This document shows positions 1-9,574 of a DNA stretch of 64,000 nt, piece by piece. Origin of the DNA: Lachancea dasiensis (Eukaryota; Ascomycota; Saccharomycetes; Saccharomycetales; Saccharomycetaceae); assembly GCA_900074725.1 (NCBI GenBank), contig LT598460.1, forward strand, positions 770,749 through 834,748, given 5' to 3'. The position numbers and the translations under genes are program-made. The first letter of the stretch is position 1. Each line of letters opens with the position of its first letter. Below the pieces are notes generated by a model, which was not told where the DNA came from, searched no databases, and was given only the letters and a program-made list of their open reading frames with translations.

Positions 1-66
1 ACCGCCGCTGTCACCATTGTTGTCACCGCTGCTGTCACCGCTGCTGTCACCGCTGTTATTACTGTT
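1..66. repeat. 12-bp minisatellite at left edge
   Basis: About five imperfect tandem copies of a 12-bp unit (GCTGTCACCGCT-like) run from the window edge into the stop codon of BOL1. On the minus strand one frame would read as Ser-Gly-Asp-Ser repeats, but no start or flanking frame is visible. It may be the end of a neighbouring gene outside the window or a simple intergenic repeat. Confidence 0.6.
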
Positions 67-418
67 GCTGCCTCTTGGCATGCTCTGCTGGAGTCCTGGT
101 TTGCAGTTGTAGGGCGTGCACACCTTCTTTCAGCTCGACATCCAACAAATTGTAAACCAAACGGTGCCTTTTCGGTAACGTCAAGCCTTGAAACCCATCA
201 CTTACAATTTCCAATCTGAAGTGTGACTCGATCTTGTTTTCCGCTTCCGCTATACCGTGGTGACCAGCATGTTTGTACGAATCATTGAACAATGCAAAGT
301 GCGTAAGATCTGGGAATTTCGTGCGGACTTTCTTAGTTATACTTTGGGCTATGGGACCCTCAATGCTTCTATTGGCAGCCAGACTCATTTGGCGGGTCAA
401 TTGCTTGTAAAATAGCAT
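59..418 (-). CDS. BOL1: BolA-family protein Bol1 (mitochondrial [4Fe-4S] cluster factor)
   Basis: A 119-residue BolA-like protein. The family works with monothiol glutaredoxin Grx5 in mitochondrial iron-sulfur cluster delivery. The BolA core is visible: a segment reading FNDSYKHAGHHGI in the middle, followed by the helix-turn region LPKRHRLVYNLL and a terminal LQLQTRTP strand. The frame runs upstream to a TTG at 433, but the first ATG is at 418. A second ATG ten codons further in is possible. A short basic, hydroxylated leader fits mitochondrial import. The gene is divergent from BOL3 with a 135-bp shared promoter, the same arrangement as YAL044W-A/YAL046C in S. cerevisiae. The stop codon abuts a 12-bp tandem repeat. 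Family assignment is firm; the name rests on motif and synteny. Confidence 0.93.
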   Translation of the reverse strand: MLFYKQLTRQMSLAANRSIEGPIAQSITKKVRTKFPDLTHFALFNDSYKHAGHHGIAEAENKIESHFRLEIVSDGFQGLTLPKRHRLVYNLLDVELKEGVHALQLQTRTPAEHAKRQQQ

Positions 419-553
419 TTTACAAAACTTCAAAGTGTGGTGTTCAATTTAAATATTGGTCATCATCATCATCTTGAATCTTCATCTTAAAGAGGTGGAA
501 AATTTGAAAGCGAATAAATCGGTTGTTACTGACACGAAAGCAGCTCCAAAACT
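419..553. promoter_or_regulatory. BOL1/BOL3 divergent promoter
   Basis: A 135-bp region between two divergent start codons, which must hold both promoters. It contains a short (ATC)n-like run near 462-475. No specific factor site was recognised. Confidence 0.6.
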
Positions 554-835
554 ATGTTTAAACCAGCGTTTAGCTTTGCCCGATTGTCACGCAGGCTGTT
601 GTCTTTTACTCCGGAGGAAAAGCTCATCTTTGACAAATTGTCCAAACAGTTGGAGCCCAAGCAGATCGACGTACGAGATGTCAGCGGTGGATGCGGTTCA
701 ATGTTCGCTATAGACATCACCAGTGATAAGTTTAATGGACTTTCGATGGTCAAACAGCACAAACTGGTCAACAAAATTCTCGAGGACGATATTAAACGGT
801 GGCACGGCTTGCAACTGCGTACGCGAAGCAAATAA
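554..835 (+). CDS. BOL3: BolA-family protein Bol3 (mitochondrial Fe-S cluster factor)
   Basis: A 93-residue protein of the BolA family. Bol3 acts late in mitochondrial [4Fe-4S] insertion with Nfu1. It has an N-terminal basic leader rich in Phe, Arg and Ser (a likely mitochondrial presequence, about residues 1-18). A segment with GGCGSMFAIDITS follows, then the BolA signature FNGLSMVKQHKLVNKIL and the end WHGLQLRTRSK. The cysteine in GGCG is in the loop where Bol3-type proteins carry a potential cluster ligand. It is somewhat shorter than the S. cerevisiae protein. The ATG at 554 is the first in frame. It lies head-to-head with BOL1 and tail-to-tail with PRT1, as expected from synteny with YAL046C. 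Confidence 0.93.
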   Translation: MFKPAFSFARLSRRLLSFTPEEKLIFDKLSKQLEPKQIDVRDVSGGCGSMFAIDITSDKFNGLSMVKQHKLVNKILEDDIKRWHGLQLRTRSK

Positions 836-946
836 ACTGACAAGTCTCTATAAAAAAGCTGGTAAAAGCACTCTGAGCGAGATACTATGTTGAACGCTAC
901 AGATCTATATTTATAAAATTCCAATAAAATTGCAAACTGTAATAAA

Positions 947-3157
947 CTACTCGGATGTTGCTGGTTCGTCGAAGCTGTCGATTTGCTCCTCTTTCTCTTC
1001 CAAAATTTCCTCCTTGATTTCCTCCACAACTTCGAAGTCTTCGTCTGCTGTGGAGAATTCAATCTGGTCGAAGATTTGGTAACCATATTCATGTTGCATG
1101 GAGTCGGTGATTTCGTCTCTGTAGTTGTTCCATTCTTCGAATAGGGAGCGACGTAGCAGAATCAACTCTCTCATGGCACTGTCAGCTTGCATGGCATCCA
1201 ACTCTTCGAATTGGGCGGACCACTCCTTCAGGTTCTTTCTCACCTTCTTCTTTTCTCCATTGGTCAAAAGCGATTCAGGCCTTGGTCTCCAAACGAAATT
1301 CTTGAAAGCTTCGATCATCTCCTCTCTAACCACTTGACCCGCAACAGTGAAAACTTTGTAACCATTTTCAAGCTTGTGCTTAACTGCGGACGACCAGATA
1401 GCAACGAATCTACCAGATGGGTCCCACCGCAAGTCTGTAGCACCATAGAAGTCAGGATGAGCTACGGCCTTCAGCTTCGCAGCGACATCGGTGCTGGTGT
1501 TGTCAGTCTTTTCGCCGGTGAAATCCAAGTCGTAAAAGTCAAAATCGGCCTTACGCTGGTCTGGGGTTACCAAAGTGGCAACCACAACAAATCTACCAGC
1601 AGGGGACCAGGATATGGTGTTGGAGAACTTATCCGTGACAGTTGCAAAGGCCTTCCACTTTTTAATATCGTCCTTGGCTGCCTTTTCCTTTTGTTCTGGT
1701 GCGAAAAAAGTTACAACGTTCTTAGGGATGGCTGGGTTATCGTCTACCGACTCAGTTCTTGAGATGGTGACAAATCTTTGACCAGTTGGTTCCCAGGCAA
1801 ATTTGATTGCGAGGTCCTTCATTTCAACTTTATCAACTGGAACATCCTTTTCGGTAAGTTTACAAATTTCCAAGTTGGTGAAAAAGGTTTTCTTGGACTT
1901 GGAATGACGATCGACCTTAACACAGAGATATTCGGCCTGCTTTTGCCAGTGGAGAGTCACGTCGGAAACTTGGACCAAATTAACAGTTCTCAAGACCCTT
2001 CTGGTTGGGATCTCCATAATAGTGGCTTTACAAGATTGGTTATTGGATTCTGGTGTCCAGTATGCAAGAACAGAAGACAGGTCGTTGTTTCTGTTGACAG
2101 CTAATTTGACTCCAGCTGGGGCGAAGGAGAAATCCATGATGTTTTCAATCTTCAAAATCTTACCTCCTAGCAGTTCGAAATTGTTTTCGGCGTCGTAGAC
2201 CGCCAAAGCGTTAGGACCTAGACGTGCACAGTATCTGTCGTCGAAAGACCATTTGATCATAGGCCAATGGAGGCTCTGGTTTGGAGGTAAAGCAAAAGTC
2301 TTTACCGACACACCCGTGGCTATATCCCAGACACATAGTTGGTGACCATTAGACTCGGGTCCAAATGGGAAGTCTGCAGGCGCGTCTTCAGGAACTGAGA
2401 TAGGGTCTGGGGAAAGGGTGACCAAATACTTCTCAGTAGGAGACACCGCAAGCGCCTTGGTGTTAGGATGGAAGTAACGTCTCAAACGCTCAAAGCTCTT
2501 ACCACCCCAAGAGGCGACACCCTGGTTATGAAAGGAGAACAAATAAGTACCTCTTGGCGAGAACTTCACCGTGGTGTTGGACCAGTTGGTTCTGGGCTCG
2601 ACCGCGTTGTCGGGTTGCTGCGTGTTACGGTTCCAGAAGACACCGGTCAGCTCTCCCTTCTGCAGAACAAACTGGTCTCTTCCCTGCTCGTCTTGCAACC
2701 AGGACTTCAGGTAGTCTGTGGGCTGGAATTCGGGCAACTTAGGCTCGCGGAACTCGCTTTCGAAGTCGTCGGACCCGTACTTTTCCACGTCGTTCAGACT
2801 GTTGACTAGCAGTCTGTGCTTGACATCCAGCTTCTTGCCGTTAAGTAGCCTGATAGCTTTCTTGGCAGACGCCGCGGATTCGAACTCGACAAATAGGTAG
2901 CCCTTGGTACACTTTTTGTCCTCGTCAATAGGCAGGTTGATGTCCACGACTTTGCCCGCTTGCGAGAAAAGCTTTCCCAACACTTTGGACAACATTGGCA
3001 CCTTGGCCTCGGGAGCTACGGGGGCTCCATCTACTACCACGAAGTTTTCAAAGTTCACCTCAGAGTCCACCTGGAACTGATTTTCCAGGTCCGAAAAATC
3101 GATGTCATCAACTGGGATATCTTCCAGTTTTATATCTTCAACAGAAGCGGCTGCCAT
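947..3157 (-). CDS. PRT1: Translation initiation factor eIF3 subunit b (Prt1)
   Basis: A 736-residue eIF3b, the scaffold subunit of the eIF3 complex that helps assemble the 48S pre-initiation complex in the cytoplasm. An acidic N-terminus ([16 protein letters not shown]) is followed by an RRM at about residues 38-122, with an RNP2-like VVVDGAP and RNP1-like KGYLFVEF. A long beta-propeller region follows, with typical blade motifs such as [23 protein letters not shown] and [11 protein letters not shown]. The conserved [27 protein letters not shown] segment and an acidic tail close the protein. The frame continues upstream to a TTG at 3169; the ATG at 3157 is chosen and gives [10 protein letters not shown]. 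The S. cerevisiae protein is annotated with a longer N-terminus. Synteny with YOR361C supports the call. Confidence 0.98.
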   Translation of the reverse strand: [736 protein letters not shown]

Positions 3158-3533
3158 TTTGAGTTGCAATGAACTAGTAAGGGCTCTTGACCTTTCAATG
3201 GCGTGATGGATGTGATGATATCAAAAGTTGTAGTAGTCGTTGCCCCAGTTGAGTGGAAAATTTTCTTAAATCATCGCGAGTACGCGAGTACCACGAGACT
3301 CGTCCAAGACGACCAAAAGCGTAAACGAGTTTATTCGAATCAGTGACAGTGACATGGAGTGCCAGCCGTGAAACAGTGAGAGTAAAGAACACAGCGAGTT
3401 CTGGAGGAGGACTTATAGATGTTCTAGCTTCGAGATACACCGTCAGAATTTAATATAAGGATCTGGGACTTTTTTCCAAATAATTTTAGGGCTAGATTGG
3501 CCGCTGCATTACAAGGACCGGATTCAACCTGAA
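3158..3533. promoter_or_regulatory. PRT1/SPC72 divergent promoter region
   Basis: 376 bp between the divergent ATGs of PRT1 and SPC72. It contains a direct repeat of cgcgagta (near 3275-3290) and several CACGAG/CTCGT words. No firm transcription-factor site was identified. Confidence 0.5.
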
Positions 3534-5789
3534 ATGGACAATGATTACGGTGGAATCAGCCATTTAAGCTTCCTTGATATGACAAAAGACAGCAGCACCA
3601 ATGCTGGGGCCAGCGCTGGAAGCGCTTCCGCAGCAAGCAACGTGGCGTTCTCTCCACAATTGGGCGCGGCGGGTCAGGACGAGGACGATGAAGATGAAGA
3701 GAGCGAGCTTGACGTGGGCCGCGAAGATTTCGCGGAGCATGCTCCTTTTGGAGGCGACATACCGCGATTGAGTGTTTCCATGACCCCTTGGCGCAGAAAA
3801 TCGTTGCCCCGACAGTCGAGTGCCTTGTCGTTTGATCATAGCATGCCAGACTCCAGACAGGTCTCTGAAGCTGCAGGCGTGGCAATGGACTCGGCGTCGC
3901 CTGTCAACTCTCGGCCGCGCACAGGAAGCTCACTTTTCTCAGAAGACTATCTCTCAAGTGCGCCCACAGCCATCGTGTCTGCTTCTGGGAATAACGAGGT
4001 TGAACATCTACAGAAGCAGCTCACGGCATGCAGGTTGCGCCTCAGGATCTTGACAGAACTTTTGAAAGAGCGCGATCCGGTCGCTTCCGAAACAGGTTCG
4101 CGGACTCAAATTTACGAAAAGCTAATCAACACCCTGCCAAAGCCAGAAACAACGAGCGAAACCTCCAAGGAACTTACTAACCTCCGGCGTAACCTGGAAG
4201 ATAAGAACAAAGAGCTAATCGAGCTCAAGCAAGAACTTATCTCAACTAAGAACGAATACAATACAGTTCTGGACGATGTAAACTCTTACATTGAGCACTC
4301 TGATGTAATTGCTGGCAATATAGATGAACTTCTGGTATTGTTTTTGGAGAACTTGACACTTTCTGTCGAGGAAATCGACGCGCTAGAGAAAGCCCGCGGA
4401 ATATCAAACAACTTCATCGACGTCAAAATGAATGCTCTCAGGTCTACGTTGATAAAGTTTTTGAGGGCCGGTGAGCCTTCGCCAGACGTTAAGCCCATCA
4501 AGGATGCTGATGAAGATGCAAGTACCACCTTCTCTGAGAAGTCTCAGTATCTATCTCAGACATTAGATACGCGGTTAGAGGGTGCCATTGAGAGTATGCA
4601 CGAGGAATACCTTGCATTCCTCGAAAGTATAGAGGAGAAGATGGCTAAGTCTGCCTCCATAGAGCAGGATCTTGGTGTTCTCTTGGAGAAGCAAAACACC
4701 CTGATTTCCCAATTTGGGGACGCTTTGTGCGACCGTGAGGCTGCAGCAGAAAATCAACTCGCTGCATTGCGCATAGAGGGTCAAGGCTCAATGGAAAAGC
4801 TGGCCAACAATGTCAAATTGGTGGAAAGATTTGGTGAGAGGGATATACACGCCAAACAGGATGGAGCCTGCTCCGATTTTGATGTGACTGGAGGAAGTGT
4901 CAATGGCCTGACGAAAACCGACCTGAAAGATTTGAGCTCTGATTCTCTTCAAAAGAAAGTGCTGTTACCAACACAGAGATCCCGAGATGATTTGAAGCGG
5001 ATGCACCAGCAGGAGCAAGAAGAATGGATAACGGAAAAACAAGACATCACGAATCAATTGTGGGCAGCAAGAGGTGAGGTGGAGGAACTAAAAGGAACTG
5101 TCCAGAGCCTACAAACTATGGTTTCATCACAACAGGCTGACTCTGATAGCATAATAGAAAACCTCGAAAAGACAATAAAGCGGGCCGTGCGGAAGTCTGG
5201 ACTCTATATCAACGAAAACCGCAATCTGCAGGAGCATATTACCGTCATTGAATCGGAGCTTAAGGAGGCAATAGAACAAAATAGAGAGCTAGAGAGAAGT
5301 ACCAACCGTTATGGTAAGGAGTTTGCAGAATTGCAGCAAGAATTTCAAAAATTACGGAATCACTTGTTGCTACACTTGAATAAAGTCTTTGATGTATTTG
5401 ATAAAATTCTACAGAAGCACTCGATCGATCAAGCAAGAAATAAATTAAGAACTCTGGAGGGTCTCAGTCCATATGACAATTACCGAGCGACCCACGCCAA
5501 GCTAGAATCGCTATACGTATTCATTGAAACCGCTATCAATTCAGTGGTGGGCGAACACACCAAGGTAATTCTAAAGCTAAAGGAGAGACCATTGATGACT
5601 GATTCAAGTCAGGGCCATGATTCTCAGAGTTCTCAAATTCGCATCGAGCTTTTAGAGAGGAAATGGGTTGCCGAGCGAGAACGAAGAAAATTAGACGCCG
5701 ATGCGGCTGAACACCGAATATCGCAGTTAGAAGAAGAAAACAAGATGCTTCGACAGCGGCTCCGCGAAAGCCTTCACAGTCGTGTTTGA
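3534..5789 (+). CDS. SPC72: Spindle pole body outer-plaque gamma-tubulin receptor (Spc72)
   Basis: A 751-residue, mostly coiled-coil protein, called Spc72 from architecture and position. Spc72 anchors the gamma-tubulin small complex to the outer plaque and to the Kar1 half-bridge, so it nucleates cytoplasmic microtubules. The N-terminal 150 residues are acidic and Ser-rich, with a basic patch TPWRRKSLPRQSS. At about 155-180 lies a CM1-like helix (LQKQLTACRLRLRILTELLKE), the gamma-tubulin-binding motif of this family. Coiled coils follow at about 205-245 and 490-600, and a final one at 705-751. It is longer than the S. cerevisiae protein (about 620 residues). It sits between PRT1 and PRE10, where YAL047C is expected in the interleaved order BOL3-SPC72-GEM1. 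Sequence is poorly conserved in this family, so synteny carries much of the weight. Confidence 0.85.
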   Translation: MDNDYGGISHLSFLDMTKDSSTNAGASAGSASAASNVAFSPQLGAAGQDEDDEDEESELDVGREDFAEHAPFGGDIPRLSVSMTPWRRKSLPRQSSALSFDHSMPDSRQVSEAAGVAMDSASPVNSRPRTGSSLFSEDYLSSAPTAIVSASGNNEVEHLQKQLTACRLRLRILTELLKERDPVASETGSRTQIYEKLINTLPKPETTSETSKELTNLRRNLEDKNKELIELKQELISTKNEYNTVLDDVNSYIEHSDVIAGNIDELLVLFLENLTLSVEEIDALEKARGISNNFIDVKMNALRSTLIKFLRAGEPSPDVKPIKDADEDASTTFSEKSQYLSQTLDTRLEGAIESMHEEYLAFLESIEEKMAKSASIEQDLGVLLEKQNTLISQFGDALCDREAAAENQLAALRIEGQGSMEKLANNVKLVERFGERDIHAKQDGACSDFDVTGGSVNGLTKTDLKDLSSDSLQKKVLLPTQRSRDDLKRMHQQEQEEWITEKQDITNQLWAARGEVEELKGTVQSLQTMVSSQQADSDSIIENLEKTIKRAVRKSGLYINENRNLQEHITVIESELKEAIEQNRELERSTNRYGKEFAELQQEFQKLRNHLLLHLNKVFDVFDKILQKHSIDQARNKLRTLEGLSPYDNYRATHAKLESLYVFIETAINSVVGEHTKVILKLKERPLMTDSSQGHDSQSSQIRIELLERKWVAERERRKLDADAAEHRISQLEEENKMLRQRLRESLHSRV

Positions 5790-5913
5790 TGAAATTTTTT
5801 TGAGGTCGGGCAGTGTGGCTCTCTAATGCCCACAACTGACCACTTCCACTGCCTACTTCCAACTGTTAGCTACTTTTCCTTTCTCGTTTATTTCTTGGTT
5901 ACCTAAAAATTAT

Positions 5914-6833
5914 CTATTCTAGTTGAACGTCACCTTCAGCATCTTTCTTTTCGTTACTGTTGTCGTTTTCATTTTCGTTGTCGCTATCATCGCTAGACTG
6001 ATCACTTTCATCGCTGTCGCCACTTTCTTGTTTGGCCAAAGCAAGTGCCTCGTCAAGAAGATCCTTGGGCACCGCTTTATGAAGCCCGTTCGTTTCGGAA
6101 ACCGAACACCAACTCATTTCTAACTCAAAATCTTTTTCTTTGTTGTCCTCGTGAGCCAGGTGAATTATTCTGGCGGCTTCTTTAATCGCTTCTCTGCCGT
6201 CAAGATCGGGTTTCGAAGTCAGCACCTTCTCAAGTTCTGCTTTGGCCGACTGTCTTCCCTTTCCTGTAGCCGCGCCCGTGTAGCCCCAATATAGACCGCT
6301 AGGCTCTAGCATGTACAAATGGACCCCATCATCGTCGACGCCCCCAATTATGGCCGTGATACCAAATGGTCTAACACTGTTGTATAGAGTATGAGCTTGG
6401 ACATACTGACCCAGTCTGTCCGCTAGAGCCGGCAATGGGATTGGGGTCGCATACGTTTTCCTGAAATTTTGCGCCTCTTCACGTCCTCTGTTCACGAGGT
6501 GTCTGCCGTCCGGCATCAATCCAGAGTATGCGCAGCCGATATGACGATCTATGGTTTGGATCTTCCTGTTCTTACCTGGCACTAGTAGTTTACTGGTAAT
6601 CAACTTCTCTACCGCAAACACGACACCGTCTTTAAATTTGATGGCAACGGAACTCGCCCCATTCTCGGTGGCTTTTACTGCATACTCAACTTGAAAGTTC
6701 CTGCCATCTGGTGAGAAGACGCTATTAGACAGATCGTATCCAGTACCAATTGAAGTCTGCAATTAGCATCAAGGCAATGGAGTTAGTAAAATGCCAACAA
6801 AAAACGCTTGAATCAACGACTTTTACGTACCAT
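5914..6833 (-). CDS. PRE10: 20S proteasome alpha-7 subunit (Pre10), spliced
   Basis: Alpha-7 subunit of the 20S core particle, 281 residues after splicing. The second exon (5914-6756) encodes the N-terminal alpha signature GTGYDLSNSVFSPDGR, then NFQVEYAVKA, GKGRQSAKAELEK and an acidic Ser/Asp/Asn/Glu tail. There is no ATG in frame upstream of that exon, only a TTG. An intron of 74 bp at 6757-6830 solves this. It starts GTACGT immediately after an ATG at 6831-6833, has a perfect TACTAAC branch point at 6782-6788 (minus strand), and ends in TTGCAG. Exon 1 is therefore just the start codon, and the product begins M-T-S-I-G-T-G-Y-D. The promoter carries a PACE element. The gene is divergent from GEM1, matching the YOR362C/YAL048C interleaving. 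Confidence 0.96.
6757..6830 (-). other. PRE10: Intron in PRE10 directly after the start codon
   Basis: On the minus strand a GTACGT donor at 6830-6825 follows the ATG. A perfect TACTAAC branch site lies at 6788-6782 and the acceptor CAG at 6759-6757, about 25 nt downstream. The total of 74 nt is short but workable for hemiascomycetes. Splicing restores the conserved alpha-7 N-terminus, which has no other in-frame ATG. Confidence 0.9.
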
Positions 6834-7169
6834 ATTAGAACTGCAGCGGAATGTTAGGCTCGATAGAAAGATGTTTCTTCAACCGTTTTCAAAAGTGTTC
6901 AGCTCTTTTAAGGTTTGCCACCCAATGTTGATGATTTTAGATTTCTAGCTCCTTCGTACAAGAGTATCCATGTATTTCGAGATCGTTAAATGATCACTAT
7001 ATTAGCCGATGAGCTAGGTGCTAGAACTTGTACCCAGCCTTAGCTGTCAAGATACCAAGGCTGGGTGTCAATCTGAGCAGAATCAAGGTCAGAGCAGGCT
7101 CAAAGAGACTCAAATCCATAAAAAAGATTTTTCCAGTGAATATACGGCGCGTTTAGCTTATTCTGGTGA
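6834..7169. promoter_or_regulatory. PRE10/GEM1 divergent promoter region
   Basis: 336 bp between divergent genes. Apart from the PACE element it contains a short imperfect repeat around aaggctgggtgtc and acccagcctta (7030-7065) that could form a hairpin in the GEM1 leader. No other site was recognised. Confidence 0.5.
6914..6922 (-). promoter_or_regulatory. PACE element (Rpn4 site) upstream of PRE10
   Basis: TTTGCCACC on the plus strand is GGTGGCAAA on the minus strand, a perfect proteasome-associated control element. It lies 81 bp upstream of the PRE10 ATG in the promoter shared with GEM1. Rpn4 binds this element and co-induces proteasome genes, so PRE10 is probably Rpn4-controlled. Confidence 0.88.
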
Positions 7170-9164
7170 ATGGCAAAAGAACAGATTAAAGTGGTGGTGT
7201 GTGGAGATGATGGGGTCGGCAAAACAAGCCTCATAGCATGCTTAGTGAAGGATCAATACATACCAAATCTCCAAGACAGATTGTCGCCCGTTACAATTCC
7301 ACGGGACTTTTCCTCGAGCCCATTCTCCCCCAAGGCCAGTGTTCTAGTAGACACCACGAGCTACGATCTGCCGCAGCTGCATTACGAACTGAAAAGCGCC
7401 GACGTGATATGGTTAGTGTATTCGGATCATGAAAGTTACGATCGAGTGGCCCTGTACTGGATGATGATGTTTCGTTCACTGGGTGTCAATCTCCCTGTCA
7501 TTTTGTGCAAGAACAAATGCGACACCACTTTGCATGGGAGCGAAGGGACTCATGCCAAGGATATCAATGCTGAAGACAAGGCTTCGGAGAACACCAAGAT
7601 CGAGGACGAGGAGTTCATCCCAATCTTGCGAGAGTTCAAAGAAGTTGAAACTTGCATTAAGACTAGCGCCAAAGATAAAATGAACGTCAACCAAGCGTTC
7701 TACTTATGTCAAAGGTCTATAACCCACCCCATTGCCCCACTATTTGACCCCAGGGTGGGTGAGCTTAAGCCACTAACCGTTTTGGCCCTCAAAAGAATTT
7801 TTTTGCTCTCCGACAAGGACCAAGATGGGTTTTTGAATGATGAGGAGCTATCAGTCTTACAAAGGCGTTCTTTTGGGAAATCAATCGACACACAGGAGCT
7901 GCAATTTATAAAAGAGACTTTGCTTAATCTTTCCATCTCTCCTCAGGAGTATGCCAACTACATTCTCTTCGTCCCTGGCAAGGGTATCACTAAAGATGGG
8001 TTTTTGGTCCTGAACAAGCTTTACTCGGAGAAAGGGAGACATGAGACGACATGGGGTATTCTGAGAGCTTTTCACTACACAGATTCGCTGTCCATAAACG
8101 ATAAAGTACTCTACCCTAAGATGGACATTTCGGACAGTGCTAGCGTTGAACTGAGCCCACTGGGGTATCGTTTTCTCGTGGAACTTTTTTTGACGTTTGA
8201 CAAAGATAATGATGGCGGCCTCAATGATCAAGAACTTGCTTTCCTTTTCAAGACAACTCCCGGTATTCCCAAGCTTTGGACGGAAACAAATTTTCCTTTT
8301 TCAACCGTGGTCAATAATCAAGCTTGTGTAACCCTACAAGGGTGGCTAGCACAATGGACTATGACAACGTTTCTGGACTATAGAACTACTACTGAGTATC
8401 TGGTGTACTTGGGTATTGAGAAGGACGCCAGATTGGCCCTCCAAGTGACAAAAGCTCGCAAAAAGCGCAGAAGGAATGGAAAGTATTACAGAGCTCCAGT
8501 TACTGATCGTAAAGTATTTAGCTGCTATGTGATCGGCAAACCACATAGCGGTAAAAGTTCTTTGCTCGAATCTTTTGTTGGAATGTCGTTCTCGGAGTCA
8601 TACACTCCAACAATCAGACCTCGAATTGGAGTAAATAGCTTGGAGTTAAAAGGCAGTAAGCAATACTACTTGATTCTGCAAGAATTTGGCGAGCAAGAAC
8701 CTGCAATTTTGGAAAATGTTGAAAAAATGAAGGAGTGTGACGTGCTGTGTCTAACGTATGATTCTAGCGATCCAGAGTCCTTTTCGTATTTATTTGAGCT
8801 TATCAACCAACATCAACACCTTCAAAACCTTCCCATGATATTCGTGGCTCTCAAAGCTGATCTGGATAAGCAGCAACAGAGATGCTACATTCAACCCGAT
8901 GATTTCACAGACCAATTGTTCGTCGACCACCCACTACATGTATCTTCAGCATGGTCTAGCTCACTTAATGAGCTATTTATCAAATTAACGGAAGCCGGTC
9001 TTGAACCGGCCAAAAACACACCGGGGCTGGCCCCAGATACCGCAAGGGAAGAAGTCGACTATTGGCAATACGCGTTGGTCGCAACCTCTGCAGTGGGCTT
9101 CACCTCTTTATTCACCTTTACATTCTTCAAATTGTTTCGCAGTTTGCGGAGCGGTTCGACGTGA
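7170..9164 (+). CDS. GEM1: Mitochondrial Rho GTPase Miro (Gem1)
   Basis: A 664-residue Miro GTPase of the mitochondrial outer membrane. In yeast it regulates ER-mitochondria contact sites (ERMES) and mitochondrial inheritance. The domain order is complete. A first GTPase has the P-loop GDDGVGKTS at residues 12-20 and NKCD for base recognition. Two EF-hands have calcium loops starting [12 protein letters not shown] (about 215-226) and [12 protein letters not shown] (about 344-355). A second GTPase has P-loop GKPHSGKSS (about 456-464). A single C-terminal tail-anchor membrane segment (about 632-655) is followed by a basic end. The length matches the family. The ATG is preceded by a divergent promoter shared with PRE10. 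YAL048C is the positional counterpart. Confidence 0.98.
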   Translation: MAKEQIKVVVCGDDGVGKTSLIACLVKDQYIPNLQDRLSPVTIPRDFSSSPFSPKASVLVDTTSYDLPQLHYELKSADVIWLVYSDHESYDRVALYWMMMFRSLGVNLPVILCKNKCDTTLHGSEGTHAKDINAEDKASENTKIEDEEFIPILREFKEVETCIKTSAKDKMNVNQAFYLCQRSITHPIAPLFDPRVGELKPLTVLALKRIFLLSDKDQDGFLNDEELSVLQRRSFGKSIDTQELQFIKETLLNLSISPQEYANYILFVPGKGITKDGFLVLNKLYSEKGRHETTWGILRAFHYTDSLSINDKVLYPKMDISDSASVELSPLGYRFLVELFLTFDKDNDGGLNDQELAFLFKTTPGIPKLWTETNFPFSTVVNNQACVTLQGWLAQWTMTTFLDYRTTTEYLVYLGIEKDARLALQVTKARKKRRRNGKYYRAPVTDRKVFSCYVIGKPHSGKSSLLESFVGMSFSESYTPTIRPRIGVNSLELKGSKQYYLILQEFGEQEPAILENVEKMKECDVLCLTYDSSDPESFSYLFELINQHQHLQNLPMIFVALKADLDKQQQRCYIQPDDFTDQLFVDHPLHVSSAWSSSLNELFIKLTEAGLEPAKNTPGLAPDTAREEVDYWQYALVATSAVGFTSLFTFTFFKLFRSLRSGST

Positions 9165-9574
9165 CGCAGAGCCAGGTTAGTAGTTGAATTGCCCAAAGAT
9201 AAGTAAGAATTGGTGACAGCACTTTAAAAGTGTCCCTTCCCTCGAAGTCACGGCGGTACTGCGTCCACAATCTGAAAATTTACCCCAAGGTGGCAACTTG
9301 AAGGAACCCCAATTCGATGCGGCTAATAGGACTATGTTTCACGCGGCAGCATCTCTCAGTATACCTCTAAATTTCTTCGGCTTATCATGCCAAGAGGTAA
9401 CGAGCAATATAGTAGAGACCCATAGCTTGTCTCTATCTCTATTCAAAATTATACGAAACGAATATTGTTTTTTTGACTTGGTCCAATATGGATTGCCTCG
9501 ATAGTTTTCCGTTAAGTTGTTATATTATACAGATATTTGTTGTATGGTACATGACATGTCTTCAGATATGTCAA
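9165..9574. other. GEM1/FLC2 convergent intergenic region
   Basis: 410 bp between converging genes, with A/T-rich stretches suitable for two 3' ends. In S. cerevisiae AIM2 and OAF1 lie between GEM1 and FLC2, but nothing of them is visible here. Confidence 0.5.
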
